64,000 nucleotides of DNA from Lysinibacillus contaminans (GTDB lineage: Bacteria; Bacillota; Bacilli; Bacillales_A; Planococcaceae): assembly GCF_001278945.1 (NCBI RefSeq), contig NZ_LGRV01000003.1, forward strand, positions 1,116,001 to 1,180,000, read 5' to 3'. Shown piece by piece: positions 56,070 through 64,000 of the stretch (within the stretch, counting starts at the first letter, position 1; each line of letters opens with the position of its first letter). A model generated the notes under the pieces. It was not told the DNA's origin, searched no databases, and was given only the letters and a program-made list of their open reading frames with translations. A program made the position numbers and the translations under genes.

Positions 56070-56102
56070 AAAAAAACTCGGCCGAGGTCGGGTTTTTTTC
56101 TG
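56070..56102 (+). terminator. Terminator of actP copy 1
   Basis: AAAACTCGGC-CGAGGTCGGGTTTTTTT; imperfect stem with T run. Confidence 0.8.
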
Positions 56103-56495
56103 TTTATTATTATTAAAATTTAAGCAATTTATTTATTGAGCAATATTATTCTTTATAGAAAAATCACCGAAAATGTATTTTTCAGACAAATGAAATTAAA
56201 TAAATTTTATGGAAAAATCCACTATTCTCTCAAAAATGTCTACTTTTTTTCTGCTAAGAACCTAGTATTATCCTAGCTTTTTTTATTTATCTGAATATTG
56301 CAAAACCCTTTATTTTCTAGGCTTTGTAGTGTATTTTCTATTTGAAGTCTATTTTTAGAAAAATTTTTTTTACATAATTTTTCTAAAAATGTATTGCAAT
56401 TTTGTGAACAGTTTCATAAAATGAAGATGTAATTCACTAAGCTAGCAAAAACTAGTCTTAAAGCAGTAAAAATAAACACAAAATGGGGAATGTTT
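56103..56495. other. AT-rich intergenic region between the two symporter operons
   Basis: About 390 bp with long T/A tracts. A weak cre-like match TGTGAACAGTTTCA lies at about 56402-56415 (two deviations from TGWAANCGNTNWCA). Promoter of the second operon is expected here. Confidence 0.4.
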
Positions 56496-56834
56496 ATGGC
56501 GAACAATCAAACAGGTAAAAGCATCGTAATTGATTATGATGCAATTGCGAATCAAGAATCGTTTAAAGCACTCGTACGAAAAAAGTCTACGTTTCTTTGG
56601 TCAATGGCAGTATTCTTCTTAGGGGCATACATGTTACTTCCAATTCTTACTTCGTACACGACTGTCTTACACCAAAAAGCAATTGGGGAAATTACTTGGG
56701 TGTGGATCTATTCAGCAGGATTATTCATAATGACTTGGAGTTTATGTCATTTATACGTAGCTAAAGCAAACAGCTATGACAGAGAAGCAAAAGCGATTAT
56801 CGCAGAGTATGAAAATGGAGGTGGCCGCCGATGA
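56496..56834 (+). CDS. DUF485 membrane protein, copy 2
   Basis: A 112-residue paralogue of the copy at 54174 with the same two-helix plan (FLWSMAVFFLGAYMLLPILTS and VWIYSAGLFIMTWSLCHLYVA) and N-terminal DYDAIANQESFKALV. The start at 56496 follows GGGGAATGTTT. It overlaps the second actP by 4 bp (ATGA). Confidence 0.92.
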   Translation: MANNQTGKSIVIDYDAIANQESFKALVRKKSTFLWSMAVFFLGAYMLLPILTSYTTVLHQKAIGEITWVWIYSAGLFIMTWSLCHLYVAKANSYDREAKAIIAEYENGGGRR

Positions 56835-58375
56835 GCTTTACTGCATTATTTTTCTTCGTATCAATTGTAGGTCTTACATTAGTTATTACATGGTGGGCAT
56901 CTAAACGTACTTCTTCTGCAAGTGATTTCTACACTGCAGGCGGCGGTTTAACTGGTTGGCAAAATGGACTAGCTATTGCTGGTGACTACTTATCAGCAGC
57001 ATCGTTCCTAGGTATTGCTGGTGCTGTTGCATTATTCGGATTTGATGGATTCTTCTTCTCTATCGGATACTTAGTAGCTTACTTAGTGGTACTTTACATC
57101 GTAGCTGAACCACTACGTAACCTTGGTAAATTCACATTAGCTGACATGATCACAGCTCGTTTTGAGAACTCAAAAGTGCGTGGTACAGCAGCATTAAGTA
57201 CAATTACAATTGTATTGTTCTACATGATTGCACAGTTAGTTGGTGCAGGCGGACTTATTCAATTACTTTTAGGAATCGATTACTGGGCAGCGGTACTACT
57301 TGTAGGTGTCATGATGACAGTTTACGTTTTATTCGGTGGTATGACAGCGACATCTTGGGTTCAAATTATTAAAGCGGCTCTTTTAATGTTAGGTACTATG
57401 ATTATCTCATTCTTAGTTCTACAAAAGTTCGGCTTCAGTATTTCAAACATGTTCCTTGAAATGACAACTGCTACTGATAATGGTGCAGCATACTTAAATC
57501 CAGGTCTTAGATATACAAATGGTATTGATACGATTTCGATGTTAATCGCACTTGTATTAGGTACAGCAGGTCTTCCACATATCTTAATGCGTTTCTTCAC
57601 AGTAAAAGATGCAAAAACAGCTCGATCTTCAGTAATTTGGGCTACTTGGATCGTAGGTATCTTCTACGTTCTTACAATCTTCTTAGGCTTCGGTGCTGCT
57701 GCATTCGTAGGTAAAGAAACAATTATCGCTGCAAATCCAGCTGGAAACATGGCTGCACCACTTCTTGCGGAAGCGCTTGGTGGCGAAATTTTATTCTCAT
57801 TCATCTGTGCGGTAGCATTTGCAACAATCTTAGCAGTAGTAGCAGGACTCGTACTTTCTGGTGCATCTGCCCTATCACATGATATTTATGGTCAAATCAT
57901 TAAAAAGGGTAAAATTTCAGAGAAAGAGCAAGTTTTGGCTGCTCGTATCGGTTCTATCACAATCTCTGTAGTATCTATCTTACTTGCACTTGGTGCACAG
58001 ACACTTAACGTAGCATTCTTAGTATCGTTAGCATTCTGTATTGCAGCTTCTTCTAACTTACCAGTAATTATCTACACAATTTACTGGAAAAAGTTCAACA
58101 CAACTGGTGCGGTTACAGCAATGTTAACAGGTTTAATCTCTGCTTTAGTTTTAGTAGCTGTATCTCCAAACGTTTGGAATCCAGTTGAAGGTAAAGCAAT
58201 TTTCGTTGGTGATCCGTTAATTATGTTAACGAACCCAGCACTAATCTCAGTACCACTAGGCTTCTTAGGTGGTTGGATTGGTACAATGCTTTCTAAAGAA
58301 ACTAATGATGCTAAATACCGTGAAGTTAACGTTAAAGCAAACACTGGTATTTCAGTACAAGACGTTTCTCACTAA
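56831..58375 (+). CDS. actP: Sodium:solute symporter, acetate permease type, copy 2
   Basis: A 514-residue close paralogue of the copy at 54510; most helices are near-identical (SKRTSSASDFYTAGGGLTGW, PHILMRFFTVKDAKTARSS, SHDIYGQIIKKGK) with divergence in loops. Ends VKANTGISVQDVSH. The pair arose by tandem duplication of a DUF485-actP operon, since each has its own promoter region and terminator; the two may differ in substrate (acetate, propionate, pyruvate) or affinity. Followed by a perfect hairpin terminator. Confidence 0.93.
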   Translation: MSFTALFFFVSIVGLTLVITWWASKRTSSASDFYTAGGGLTGWQNGLAIAGDYLSAASFLGIAGAVALFGFDGFFFSIGYLVAYLVVLYIVAEPLRNLGKFTLADMITARFENSKVRGTAALSTITIVLFYMIAQLVGAGGLIQLLLGIDYWAAVLLVGVMMTVYVLFGGMTATSWVQIIKAALLMLGTMIISFLVLQKFGFSISNMFLEMTTATDNGAAYLNPGLRYTNGIDTISMLIALVLGTAGLPHILMRFFTVKDAKTARSSVIWATWIVGIFYVLTIFLGFGAAAFVGKETIIAANPAGNMAAPLLAEALGGEILFSFICAVAFATILAVVAGLVLSGASALSHDIYGQIIKKGKISEKEQVLAARIGSITISVVSILLALGAQTLNVAFLVSLAFCIAASSNLPVIIYTIYWKKFNTTGAVTAMLTGLISALVLVAVSPNVWNPVEGKAIFVGDPLIMLTNPALISVPLGFLGGWIGTMLSKETNDAKYREVNVKANTGISVQDVSH

Positions 58376-58387
58376 TTTTATTGATGA

Positions 58388-58425
58388 AAACCTCGTAAGC
58401 GCTCTGCTTACGAGGTTTTACTTTT
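58388..58425 (+). terminator. Terminator of actP copy 2
   Basis: AAAACCTCGTAAGC / GCTTACGAGGTTTTA with a 5-nt loop. Confidence 0.92.
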
Positions 58426-58473
58426 TCTCCCCTATTCGGTACTATATTGGTAATAATAGTTGGAGGTTTTCTC

Positions 58474-58653
58474 ATGACACAATCAAATGCTAAAAAAAAA
58501 CGACTACATCTAAAGAGAACAAGTGAAAAGGATGTCGAAAAAAAACGTCAATTCTCCCCTTTTAGTACACATGAACGTGTAACGAAAACTAAAAAAGAAA
58601 GTATTGAAAGAAATTTCACGAAATATAAAAAGCACAACCACTCTGATGATTAA
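58474..58653 (+). CDS. Small basic hypothetical protein (59 residues)
   Basis: Very Lys/Arg-rich: SNAKKKRLHLKRTSEKDVEKK, then SPFSTHERVTKTKKESIERN and a His-containing tail KKHNHSDD. No hydrophobic segment. A strong TTGGAGG site precedes the ATG, and a terminator overlaps its stop. It could bind nucleic acid or the spore core by analogy with small basic Bacillales proteins, a guess only. Not recognised. Confidence 0.75.
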   Translation: MTQSNAKKKRLHLKRTSEKDVEKKRQFSPFSTHERVTKTKKESIERNFTKYKKHNHSDD

Positions 58654-58673
58654 AGTAGTGGTTGTGTTTTTAG
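58629..58673 (+). terminator. Terminator of the small basic gene
   Basis: AAAAGCACAACCACT / AGTGGTTGTGTTTTTA stem; covers the stop codon. Confidence 0.9.
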
Positions 58674-58786
58674 TTTCTAAAATATCTCAATTTACACTCG
58701 AAGATTCCTAGTTCTGAATACGTATTAACACGCCTCACCCTTTTGAGTAATTCCAGTCTACATTGTCTTAAATGTGTGACAGTCAT

Positions 58787-59896
58787 TTACACAAAATTTT
58801 CGACGGTACCTTCATAATTAAACGATATGTCTTTTGATAAAATTGGCAATAAATCATCTAGCTCAAAAAGTTGTTCTATGAAAAATATTCCTTTAGGGTA
58901 TTTATTTTTAATCAGTCGATCAGCAACAAAAGATGCCACTCTACCTGTTATTTCTGTATTGTTTTTCCCGTAGATTGAGGTTTGAACAATTACCCCTTTC
59001 CCGTTTTTTATTCCTTTCACTTCGGCTTTTACCGCATATGCATCTGTGCCTATATGTAATCGTTGGAAAATACTTAATACACCTTCAAGTACTGAAATAA
59101 AAACACTTCTTATAAATGTGATTTTAAGTAATCGAAATATACCTAGCCTTTTCAATCGTGCAATTGCACTTGTTGCAATAGTAGAATCATAACAAAATCG
59201 AGATGATACAGATTCAATTTCCAAAGTTTTTTGAACAATATGCTGATCTGCAAGGTCAAATCTATAGGCCGTTCTAATACCATGTTTGCTTGATAATTTC
59301 GTTCTCTTACCATCACTAAAACTAGTAAATAGTTTCGGGTAGCCATTTTCAAATGAGTAAAAGTTTGTATTAAGATTATTCAATAGCCATTCAACCCCAT
59401 CTCTTCCATGCCTTTCACCTATCCCTAGCATGAGATACATATCAACTTCCTTAATATGATCGAATTGGATTTTACTTTGCTTCACCAGTAAATTAGATAG
59501 CCCTGGTGCTAAACCGACACCTAATACAATGGTTGTACCAAAACACTTTGCTTTGTTATTCAATTTCTCGATTTCTGAAAGAATTGTATATGAAGGTGAA
59601 ATATCGATGTAATGAATTTTATGTTCGATACATAATTCTACAAAACGACTTTCTTTTTGATCGAGGCACATAATGACAATTGCTGTGTCATTAAATATTT
59701 CATCTGATTTATCAATATTGTAGATATCAAGTTGTTTTGGGAATACTTTCCCCTCTGTTAATAACGCAAAGTCCTTTGCCTTTGCTAAATTCCTTCCAGC
59801 ACATTTAATTTTGCCTGGATATATTGCAGACAGGTTAGTACATATCACCTTCCCTACTTGACCATATCCACCAACCACTAAAATATTACTTTTCAT
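58787..59896 (-). CDS. Saccharopine dehydrogenase-like oxidoreductase
   Basis: A 369-residue protein: NILVVGGYGQVGKVICTNL Rossmann loop, KCAGRNLAKAKDFA, TAIVIMCLDQKESRFVELC, HYIDISPSY and ATG-like GVGLAPGLSNLLV, the saccharopine dehydrogenase NADP-binding pattern. The C-terminal half is not recognised. Members of this family act on varied substrates (saccharopine, polyamines, trans-acting enoyl reductases). The start at 59896 follows GGAGGGA; the frame is open upstream to 60016. A stand-alone gene with no lysine-pathway neighbour. Confidence 0.85.
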   Translation of the reverse strand: MKSNILVVGGYGQVGKVICTNLSAIYPGKIKCAGRNLAKAKDFALLTEGKVFPKQLDIYNIDKSDEIFNDTAIVIMCLDQKESRFVELCIEHKIHYIDISPSYTILSEIEKLNNKAKCFGTTIVLGVGLAPGLSNLLVKQSKIQFDHIKEVDMYLMLGIGERHGRDGVEWLLNNLNTNFYSFENGYPKLFTSFSDGKRTKLSSKHGIRTAYRFDLADQHIVQKTLEIESVSSRFCYDSTIATSAIARLKRLGIFRLLKITFIRSVFISVLEGVLSIFQRLHIGTDAYAVKAEVKGIKNGKGVIVQTSIYGKNNTEITGRVASFVADRLIKNKYPKGIFFIEQLFELDDLLPILSKDISFNYEGTVENFV

Positions 59897-60356
59897 TTTT
59901 TCATTCCCTCCAGCCTTACAAATAATATTGAATCTTAAATGAACATTTCCCAACTTTTTTTCGGATAATACAGTTGATAGACTAAGTTGGGTAAATTGAA
60001 TATCAATAGGAATCATGATGTATCTCTTTTAGAATCCTCCCACTTCTTTAAATGTATTATTTTTTATATTCTAATTTCGATAGTATGTTCTAGTCCATTT
60101 ATTGTCAATTATACCCAATTTCGTTTTTGGATTACGCTAAAGTACTTGTCACTAACAGTTAGCTGCTTGCATCCCGTTTAAAGGGTTTGTGTAACTAATA
60201 GCATAAATATGCATCATTCGACGTCTAAGCTATTCAACGGGCTCAGGAAACGCTTTAAATGAGGGGTATCCCCGTCATACTGAATTGAAATTACAAATAC
60301 CCCCAATTCTTTAGTCAATTTCACGTAGGAAAATATTTTTTAAAATAAACAATTAA
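59897..60356. other. Intergenic region, no gene seen
   Basis: About 460 bp. The promoter of the dehydrogenase gene (minus strand) is expected here. A GC-richer patch at 60225-60290 has no recognisable motif. Confidence 0.4.
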
Positions 60357-60399
60357 ACACCCAGCGCATAGATTATAAAAAATCTACGCGCTGGGTGCT
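60357..60399 (-). terminator. Terminator of the Fic gene
   Basis: Minus-strand stem CACCCAGCGCGTAGATT with its complement (one mismatch), followed by TTTAATTGTTTATTTT; overlaps the stop. Confidence 0.8.
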
Positions 60400-61639
60400 A
60401 TGGATTTAATGAAGCATTAAGTACATCGTCAATATAGTTATCATTAAGTTGATAGGTTACAGGACGTTGACGGATTTTGGTTGCGATACCCATTGACTCA
60501 AATGTACTTAAATAGGTATCCACTTTATAACGAGAGAGTGATGTGGCTTCTATTAGTTCAGAATTAGATAAGTGATGGTACGTTCCTGCAAAAACGGACA
60601 CTTCAAGTAAAGTTGCCAGTAGCCGCTTCTGGTCATGATCTGCCCAGTCTAGATGAAGGAGATGCGTATTTATTTTTTGAAGTTTAGCAAGCCCTAATTC
60701 TAAATCCTCAATTACATGCTTTTGTCCATCACGTAGTAATTCAAGCAAGCTCTGCATATAAAATGTCCCTTCCCCTTTATTAAGTGGCTGAGAGAGCTCT
60801 TCCAATGCTTTATAATACTTTTGTTTATCTTGATTGATAGTATAAGAAAGTGTAATGGCTGTGAACTTATCAAGTTTTCGTGCTACATAGCTACATACGA
60901 GTAATCTTCCTGTACGACCGTTACCATCATAAAACGGATGAATATACTCATAATAATAATGAGCGAGCATGAATTTATACAAATCTGGTGTTTGAGAATG
61001 TTCCAGAAACTCAATTAGTTCTTGAAGATGCCATTTTATTTGCTCTTCAGGAAATACTCCGATATGTGTCGCTTTATGGCCATCCGTAATGCTCACAGAT
61101 TCTTTTCGAAATAGTTCACCGTCCGGTTGAGATGCTGCGTCAACTTCCTCTGCCACAATATCATCATACAGTTTACGAAAATCTGTTATAGCTTCAAAAG
61201 GTTTAATGTGATCTAAATATTGATAAGTCTTCATAAGTCCGATAAAACGTTTATCTTTGGGCAGGTTTTTTTCCTTTACACTTTGCAACACCTGAGTTAG
61301 TTCCATTTTTGTGCTACGAACGCCCTCGATTTCATTGGTGCTTTGTAGTTCGTTTATAAGTAGTTTATCAAAGTATGGCTGTACGGCAACGGCAGGCATT
61401 TGTTCAACCATAGAACGTATTTGAAAACTATTTAGAAGTATCTCTTCATGTAGTTTCATTAGCTTATGTGTATGAACGATAAATAGTTCAACGGGTTCTC
61501 CTATATGCTTCCCTTTTTGAACAGGTCGAATTTTTAACCCTGTTTGAAACGTACCATAGCCTTGAAATCGTTTTTCGTATTCCTGTTTATATAGATCTTC
61601 GCTTTTATAATATATTTTTGATAGTTTCTCATACGTCAT
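60398..61639 (-). CDS. Fic family protein, class II (N-terminal inhibitory helix)
   Basis: A 413-residue protein. The Fic core reads EYIHPFYDGNGRTGRLL, the full HPFx(D/E)GNGRxxR motif (His at about 234), consistent with AMP or nucleotide transfer to target proteins. The inhibitory motif (S/T)xxxE(G/N) is TNEIEG at residues 101-106, so auto-inhibition by the N-terminal helix is expected. The C-terminus (FAGTYHHLSNSELIEATSLSRYKVDTYL) looks like a winged helix. No antitoxin gene is adjacent, in line with class II. GGTGG precedes the ATG. Confidence 0.92.
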   Translation of the reverse strand: MTYEKLSKIYYKSEDLYKQEYEKRFQGYGTFQTGLKIRPVQKGKHIGEPVELFIVHTHKLMKLHEEILLNSFQIRSMVEQMPAVAVQPYFDKLLINELQSTNEIEGVRSTKMELTQVLQSVKEKNLPKDKRFIGLMKTYQYLDHIKPFEAITDFRKLYDDIVAEEVDAASQPDGELFRKESVSITDGHKATHIGVFPEEQIKWHLQELIEFLEHSQTPDLYKFMLAHYYYEYIHPFYDGNGRTGRLLVCSYVARKLDKFTAITLSYTINQDKQKYYKALEELSQPLNKGEGTFYMQSLLELLRDGQKHVIEDLELGLAKLQKINTHLLHLDWADHDQKRLLATLLEVSVFAGTYHHLSNSELIEATSLSRYKVDTYLSTFESMGIATKIRQRPVTYQLNDNYIDDVLNASLNP

Positions 61640-61845
61640 CCACTTACACCACCTTAATGATAAAATGTGCTGTTTTTAATTTTAATTATATATTATATAG
61701 GTCCTTAAAGTAAAAAAACGGGTATTTTTTAAATAAGGAATGTTGAACTGACCTCTTATTATAAAAATCAGCCTTTTTTATTATATGCGAAAATACTTCG
61801 ATATAGACACTAGTTCTATCAAATATATTTCATAATTCCGGAAAA
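61640..61845. other. Short intergenic region
   Basis: About 205 bp, AT-rich, holding the promoter of the Fic gene; no ORF. Confidence 0.4.
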
Positions 61846-61885
61846 TAAAAAAGCCCATTCCTTGAAAGGAATATGGGCTTTTTGC
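61846..61885 (-). terminator. Terminator of parC
   Basis: Minus-strand AAAAAGCCCATATTCC / GGAATGGGCTTTTTT-type stem with T run. Confidence 0.88.
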
Positions 61886-64000
61886 TTATTTCTCTTTTTT
61901 CTCTTTTAATACATGTAAAATAGCACCGTCAGAGGCAACATCGACTTTAAAGGAGCCGTTTGAATGGCGGTCTGCACGATTTAGCGTCTGAACATCTAAC
62001 ACCTCTTGTACACCCTTTTCAGTCTCTACAATTAATTGCTCATCATTACATGCTTTTACAACAGCAATAATACGATGTGGATTTGCCTTGAGTTCTGTAA
62101 GTACTTTTAAGCCTCGTTTTGCTCGACTTGCAACTTCTACCTCAGCGACATTCATTTTTTTGACAGCCCCACGCTGTGTCACAATGACTACATACTCAGT
62201 TTCATTCGGATTTAGGATATTGACACCAACTAATGCTTCCCCATCTTTTAAAGTAATACCTTTTACCCCACCTGTTTTGACACCAGTAACTGGTAATTCT
62301 TCAATTGGGAAACGAATTGCATAAGCCGTATCTGTCGTTAATAACAATTCCGCTTCATCCGTGACAAAATCAGCCATAATCATTTCGTCACCAGCTTTGA
62401 CATTCATTGTTTTAATCGGCTTAGAATAACGTGTCACTGCATAATCTGCTAGTGGCGAACGTTTGATTTGCCCTACTTTTGTCGCTGTTAGAATATATTT
62501 GTTTGGTTGATCAAATGTTTCAAAGCCGAATACTTTTATAATTGATTCGTCTTCTCCTGTTGGTACAATACTTGAAATATGTTGCCCGAGATCTTTCCAA
62601 CGAATTTCAGGCAGTTCATGTACCGGCTGATAAATATAATTTCCACGGTTCGTAAAGAGCAGTAAATGGTGCTGCGTATTTAAGTTACCTTCATACAATA
62701 AGTAATCCGATTCTTTCATCGCAATATCTTTCCCGTTTGAAGCAGCATGTGAACGGATAGATGTTCGTTTAATATATCCGTCTTTCGTTACGGTCACGAC
62801 TACTTCTTCACTCGGTACAAGCACATCTAATGTGATTTTAATTTCTTCAATATCACGTTCGATTTTAGAACGACGTGGTTGTGTAAAACGTTTTTTTATG
62901 TCAATTAGTTCTTGTTTAATGACACGAATTAACTTGGCCTCACTATTTAAAATGCTTTCAAGTTTTGTGATCAGGGCATTCAGTTCATTCTGCTCATGAC
63001 GAAGTTCAGTTATATCTGTATTCGTTAAACGATATAATTGCAAGCTTACAATAGCCTCTGATTGTACTTCGGTAAAGTCATACTTCACTTGTAAATTCGT
63101 TTTTGCATCACGTTTATCATTGGATGAACGAATTGTTGCAATTACCTCATCTAAAATCGACAATGCTTTAATAAGCCCTTCTACGATATGTGAGCGATCT
63201 TTCGCCTTTTGCAAATCATAAATAGAACGGTTTGTGACTATTTCCTTTTGGTGTGCTATGTAGGCATCTAAAAGGAGAGGTAATGTCATCATTGTTGGTC
63301 GACGATTATGAATGGCAATCATATTGAAGTTATAAGCAACTTGCAAATCAGTTGTTTTAAATAAATAGTTTAAAATTGCGCGTCCTGGAATATCCTTTTT
63401 CAACTCGATCACAACACGTAATCCTGTACGGTCTGACTCATCACGAATTTCGGCAATCCCATCAAGACGTTTGTCGACACGCTGCTCGTCAATTTTTTTC
63501 ACGAGATTCGCTTTATTGACGTCATATGGCAACTCTGTAATAACAATTTGTTCTTTTCCACCTTTTAACGTTTCAATGTCTGCCAGTGCACGTACAATAA
63601 TTTTGCCTCGACCTGTTTCATACGCTTTCTTGATGCCATCGACACCTTGAATAATCCCACCTGTAGGGAAATCAGGCCCTTTAATAACAGTCATTAACTC
63701 ATCGACAGTTGCGGATGGGTTATCTAAGCGCATTAATACAGCGTCAAGCACTTCATCAAGTGCATGCGGCGGAATATCTGTCGCATATCCTGCTGAAATT
63801 CCTGTCGAACCATTGACAAGCAGATTTGGGAAGCGAGATGGTAAAACCGTTGGCTCCATATCTTGATCATCAAAGTTTGGTACAAATTCAACTGTATTTT
63901 TACCAATATCACGAAGCATTTCAGCAGCAATCGCAGAAAGTCTCGCTTCGGTATAACGCATTGCTGCTGGTGGATCACCATCGACGGATCCGTTATTACC
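61886..64000 (-). CDS. parC: DNA topoisomerase IV subunit A, C-terminal part (gene starts beyond the window)
   Basis: About 704 residues visible. The frame runs through the window edge as GNNGSVDGDPPAAMRYTEARLS, which includes the catalytic Arg-Tyr; the N-terminal winged-helix with the quinolone-resistance region is mostly outside. Then DIPPHALDEVLDAVLMRL, a coiled coil and six C-terminal beta-pinwheel blades (TKDGYIKRTSIRS, TKVGQIKRSPLADY, TQRGAVKKMNVAEV). The GyrA-box QRRGGKG is absent, which with the blade pattern identifies ParC (GrlA) over GyrA. parE is expected just upstream, outside. Confidence 0.95.
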   Translation of the reverse strand, partial: GNNGSVDGDPPAAMRYTEARLSAIAAEMLRDIGKNTVEFVPNFDDQDMEPTVLPSRFPNLLVNGSTGISAGYATDIPPHALDEVLDAVLMRLDNPSATVDELMTVIKGPDFPTGGIIQGVDGIKKAYETGRGKIIVRALADIETLKGGKEQIVITELPYDVNKANLVKKIDEQRVDKRLDGIAEIRDESDRTGLRVVIELKKDIPGRAILNYLFKTTDLQVAYNFNMIAIHNRRPTMMTLPLLLDAYIAHQKEIVTNRSIYDLQKAKDRSHIVEGLIKALSILDEVIATIRSSNDKRDAKTNLQVKYDFTEVQSEAIVSLQLYRLTNTDITELRHEQNELNALITKLESILNSEAKLIRVIKQELIDIKKRFTQPRRSKIERDIEEIKITLDVLVPSEEVVVTVTKDGYIKRTSIRSHAASNGKDIAMKESDYLLYEGNLNTQHHLLLFTNRGNYIYQPVHELPEIRWKDLGQHISSIVPTGEDESIIKVFGFETFDQPNKYILTATKVGQIKRSPLADYAVTRYSKPIKTMNVKAGDEMIMADFVTDEAELLLTTDTAYAIRFPIEELPVTGVKTGGVKGITLKDGEALVGVNILNPNETEYVVIVTQRGAVKKMNVAEVEVASRAKRGLKVLTELKANPHRIIAVVKACNDEQLIVETEKGVQEVLDVQTLNRADRHSNGSFKVDVASDGAILHVLKEKKEK

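Noticed and set aside
56402..56415. Possible cre (CcpA) site before the second DUF485-actP operon
   Set aside because: Two deviations at key positions of the consensus in very AT-rich DNA.

Overview
The window is low-GC bacterial DNA with Gram-positive (Firmicute) architecture: strong GGAGG ribosome sites, U-tract hairpin terminators, lipobox lipoproteins, and Bacillales gene pairs such as xpaC-telA, odhA-odhB and DUF485-actP. Protein style and a remnant of a Bacillaceae-type dispersed repeat suggest a Planococcaceae member near Solibacillus/Lysinibacillus. That placement is inference; no search was run.

Layout. 1-8.5 kb: the end of a sensor kinase, 2-oxoglutarate dehydrogenase E1/E2 (odhAB), then a lysine riboswitch with terminator controlling a polar amino-acid ABC importer. 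8.5-20 kb: small housekeeping genes (xpaC-telA, acylphosphatase, a cytosolic CZB chemoreceptor, DUF1033, a cold-shock gene with a long structured leader, a YkvA-like protein, a membrane serine protease, an S66 peptidase, DinB, GNAT, WYL-like, VOC) and one broken VOC gene. 20-34 kb: a lipoprotein zinc-peptidase candidate, an ABC-F ATPase, an MFS transporter, a catalytically dead HtrA-like lipoprotein overlapping recQ's ribosome site, msrA, an LCP ligase, an AI-2E-family permease, an aminotransferase, a P-loop protein with an Asp23-like tail, and an enoyl-CoA hydratase homologue. 34-42 kb: a tyrosine recombinase homologue lacking its catalytic residues, the ATP-grasp / alpha-E / transglutaminase operon, an intact Xer-type recombinase, and directly after it three tandem paralogous genes of only 49-51 codons under a duplicated promoter module.

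42-53 kb is accessory and decaying: a PAS-GGDEF-EAL protein, a MerR (AdhR-like) aldehyde/alcohol module whose aldo/keto reductase has an amber stop at codon 11, adhA, several gene fragments (GrpB-like, membrane protein, frameshifted hypothetical, Xer fragment with an ochre stop), and a complete IS3-family element that landed inside the loop of an intrinsic terminator with a 3-bp target duplication. 53-64 kb returns to core genes: a SCO protein, two tandem DUF485-ActP symporter pairs, a small basic protein, a saccharopine-dehydrogenase-like protein, a class II Fic protein, and most of parC running off the window end.

The best candidate for something undescribed is the triplicated micro-gene family at 41.0-41.7 kb with its paired CTGTTATA repeats. 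Secondary candidates are the pseudo-protease lipoprotein next to recQ and the P-loop/Asp23-like fusion.
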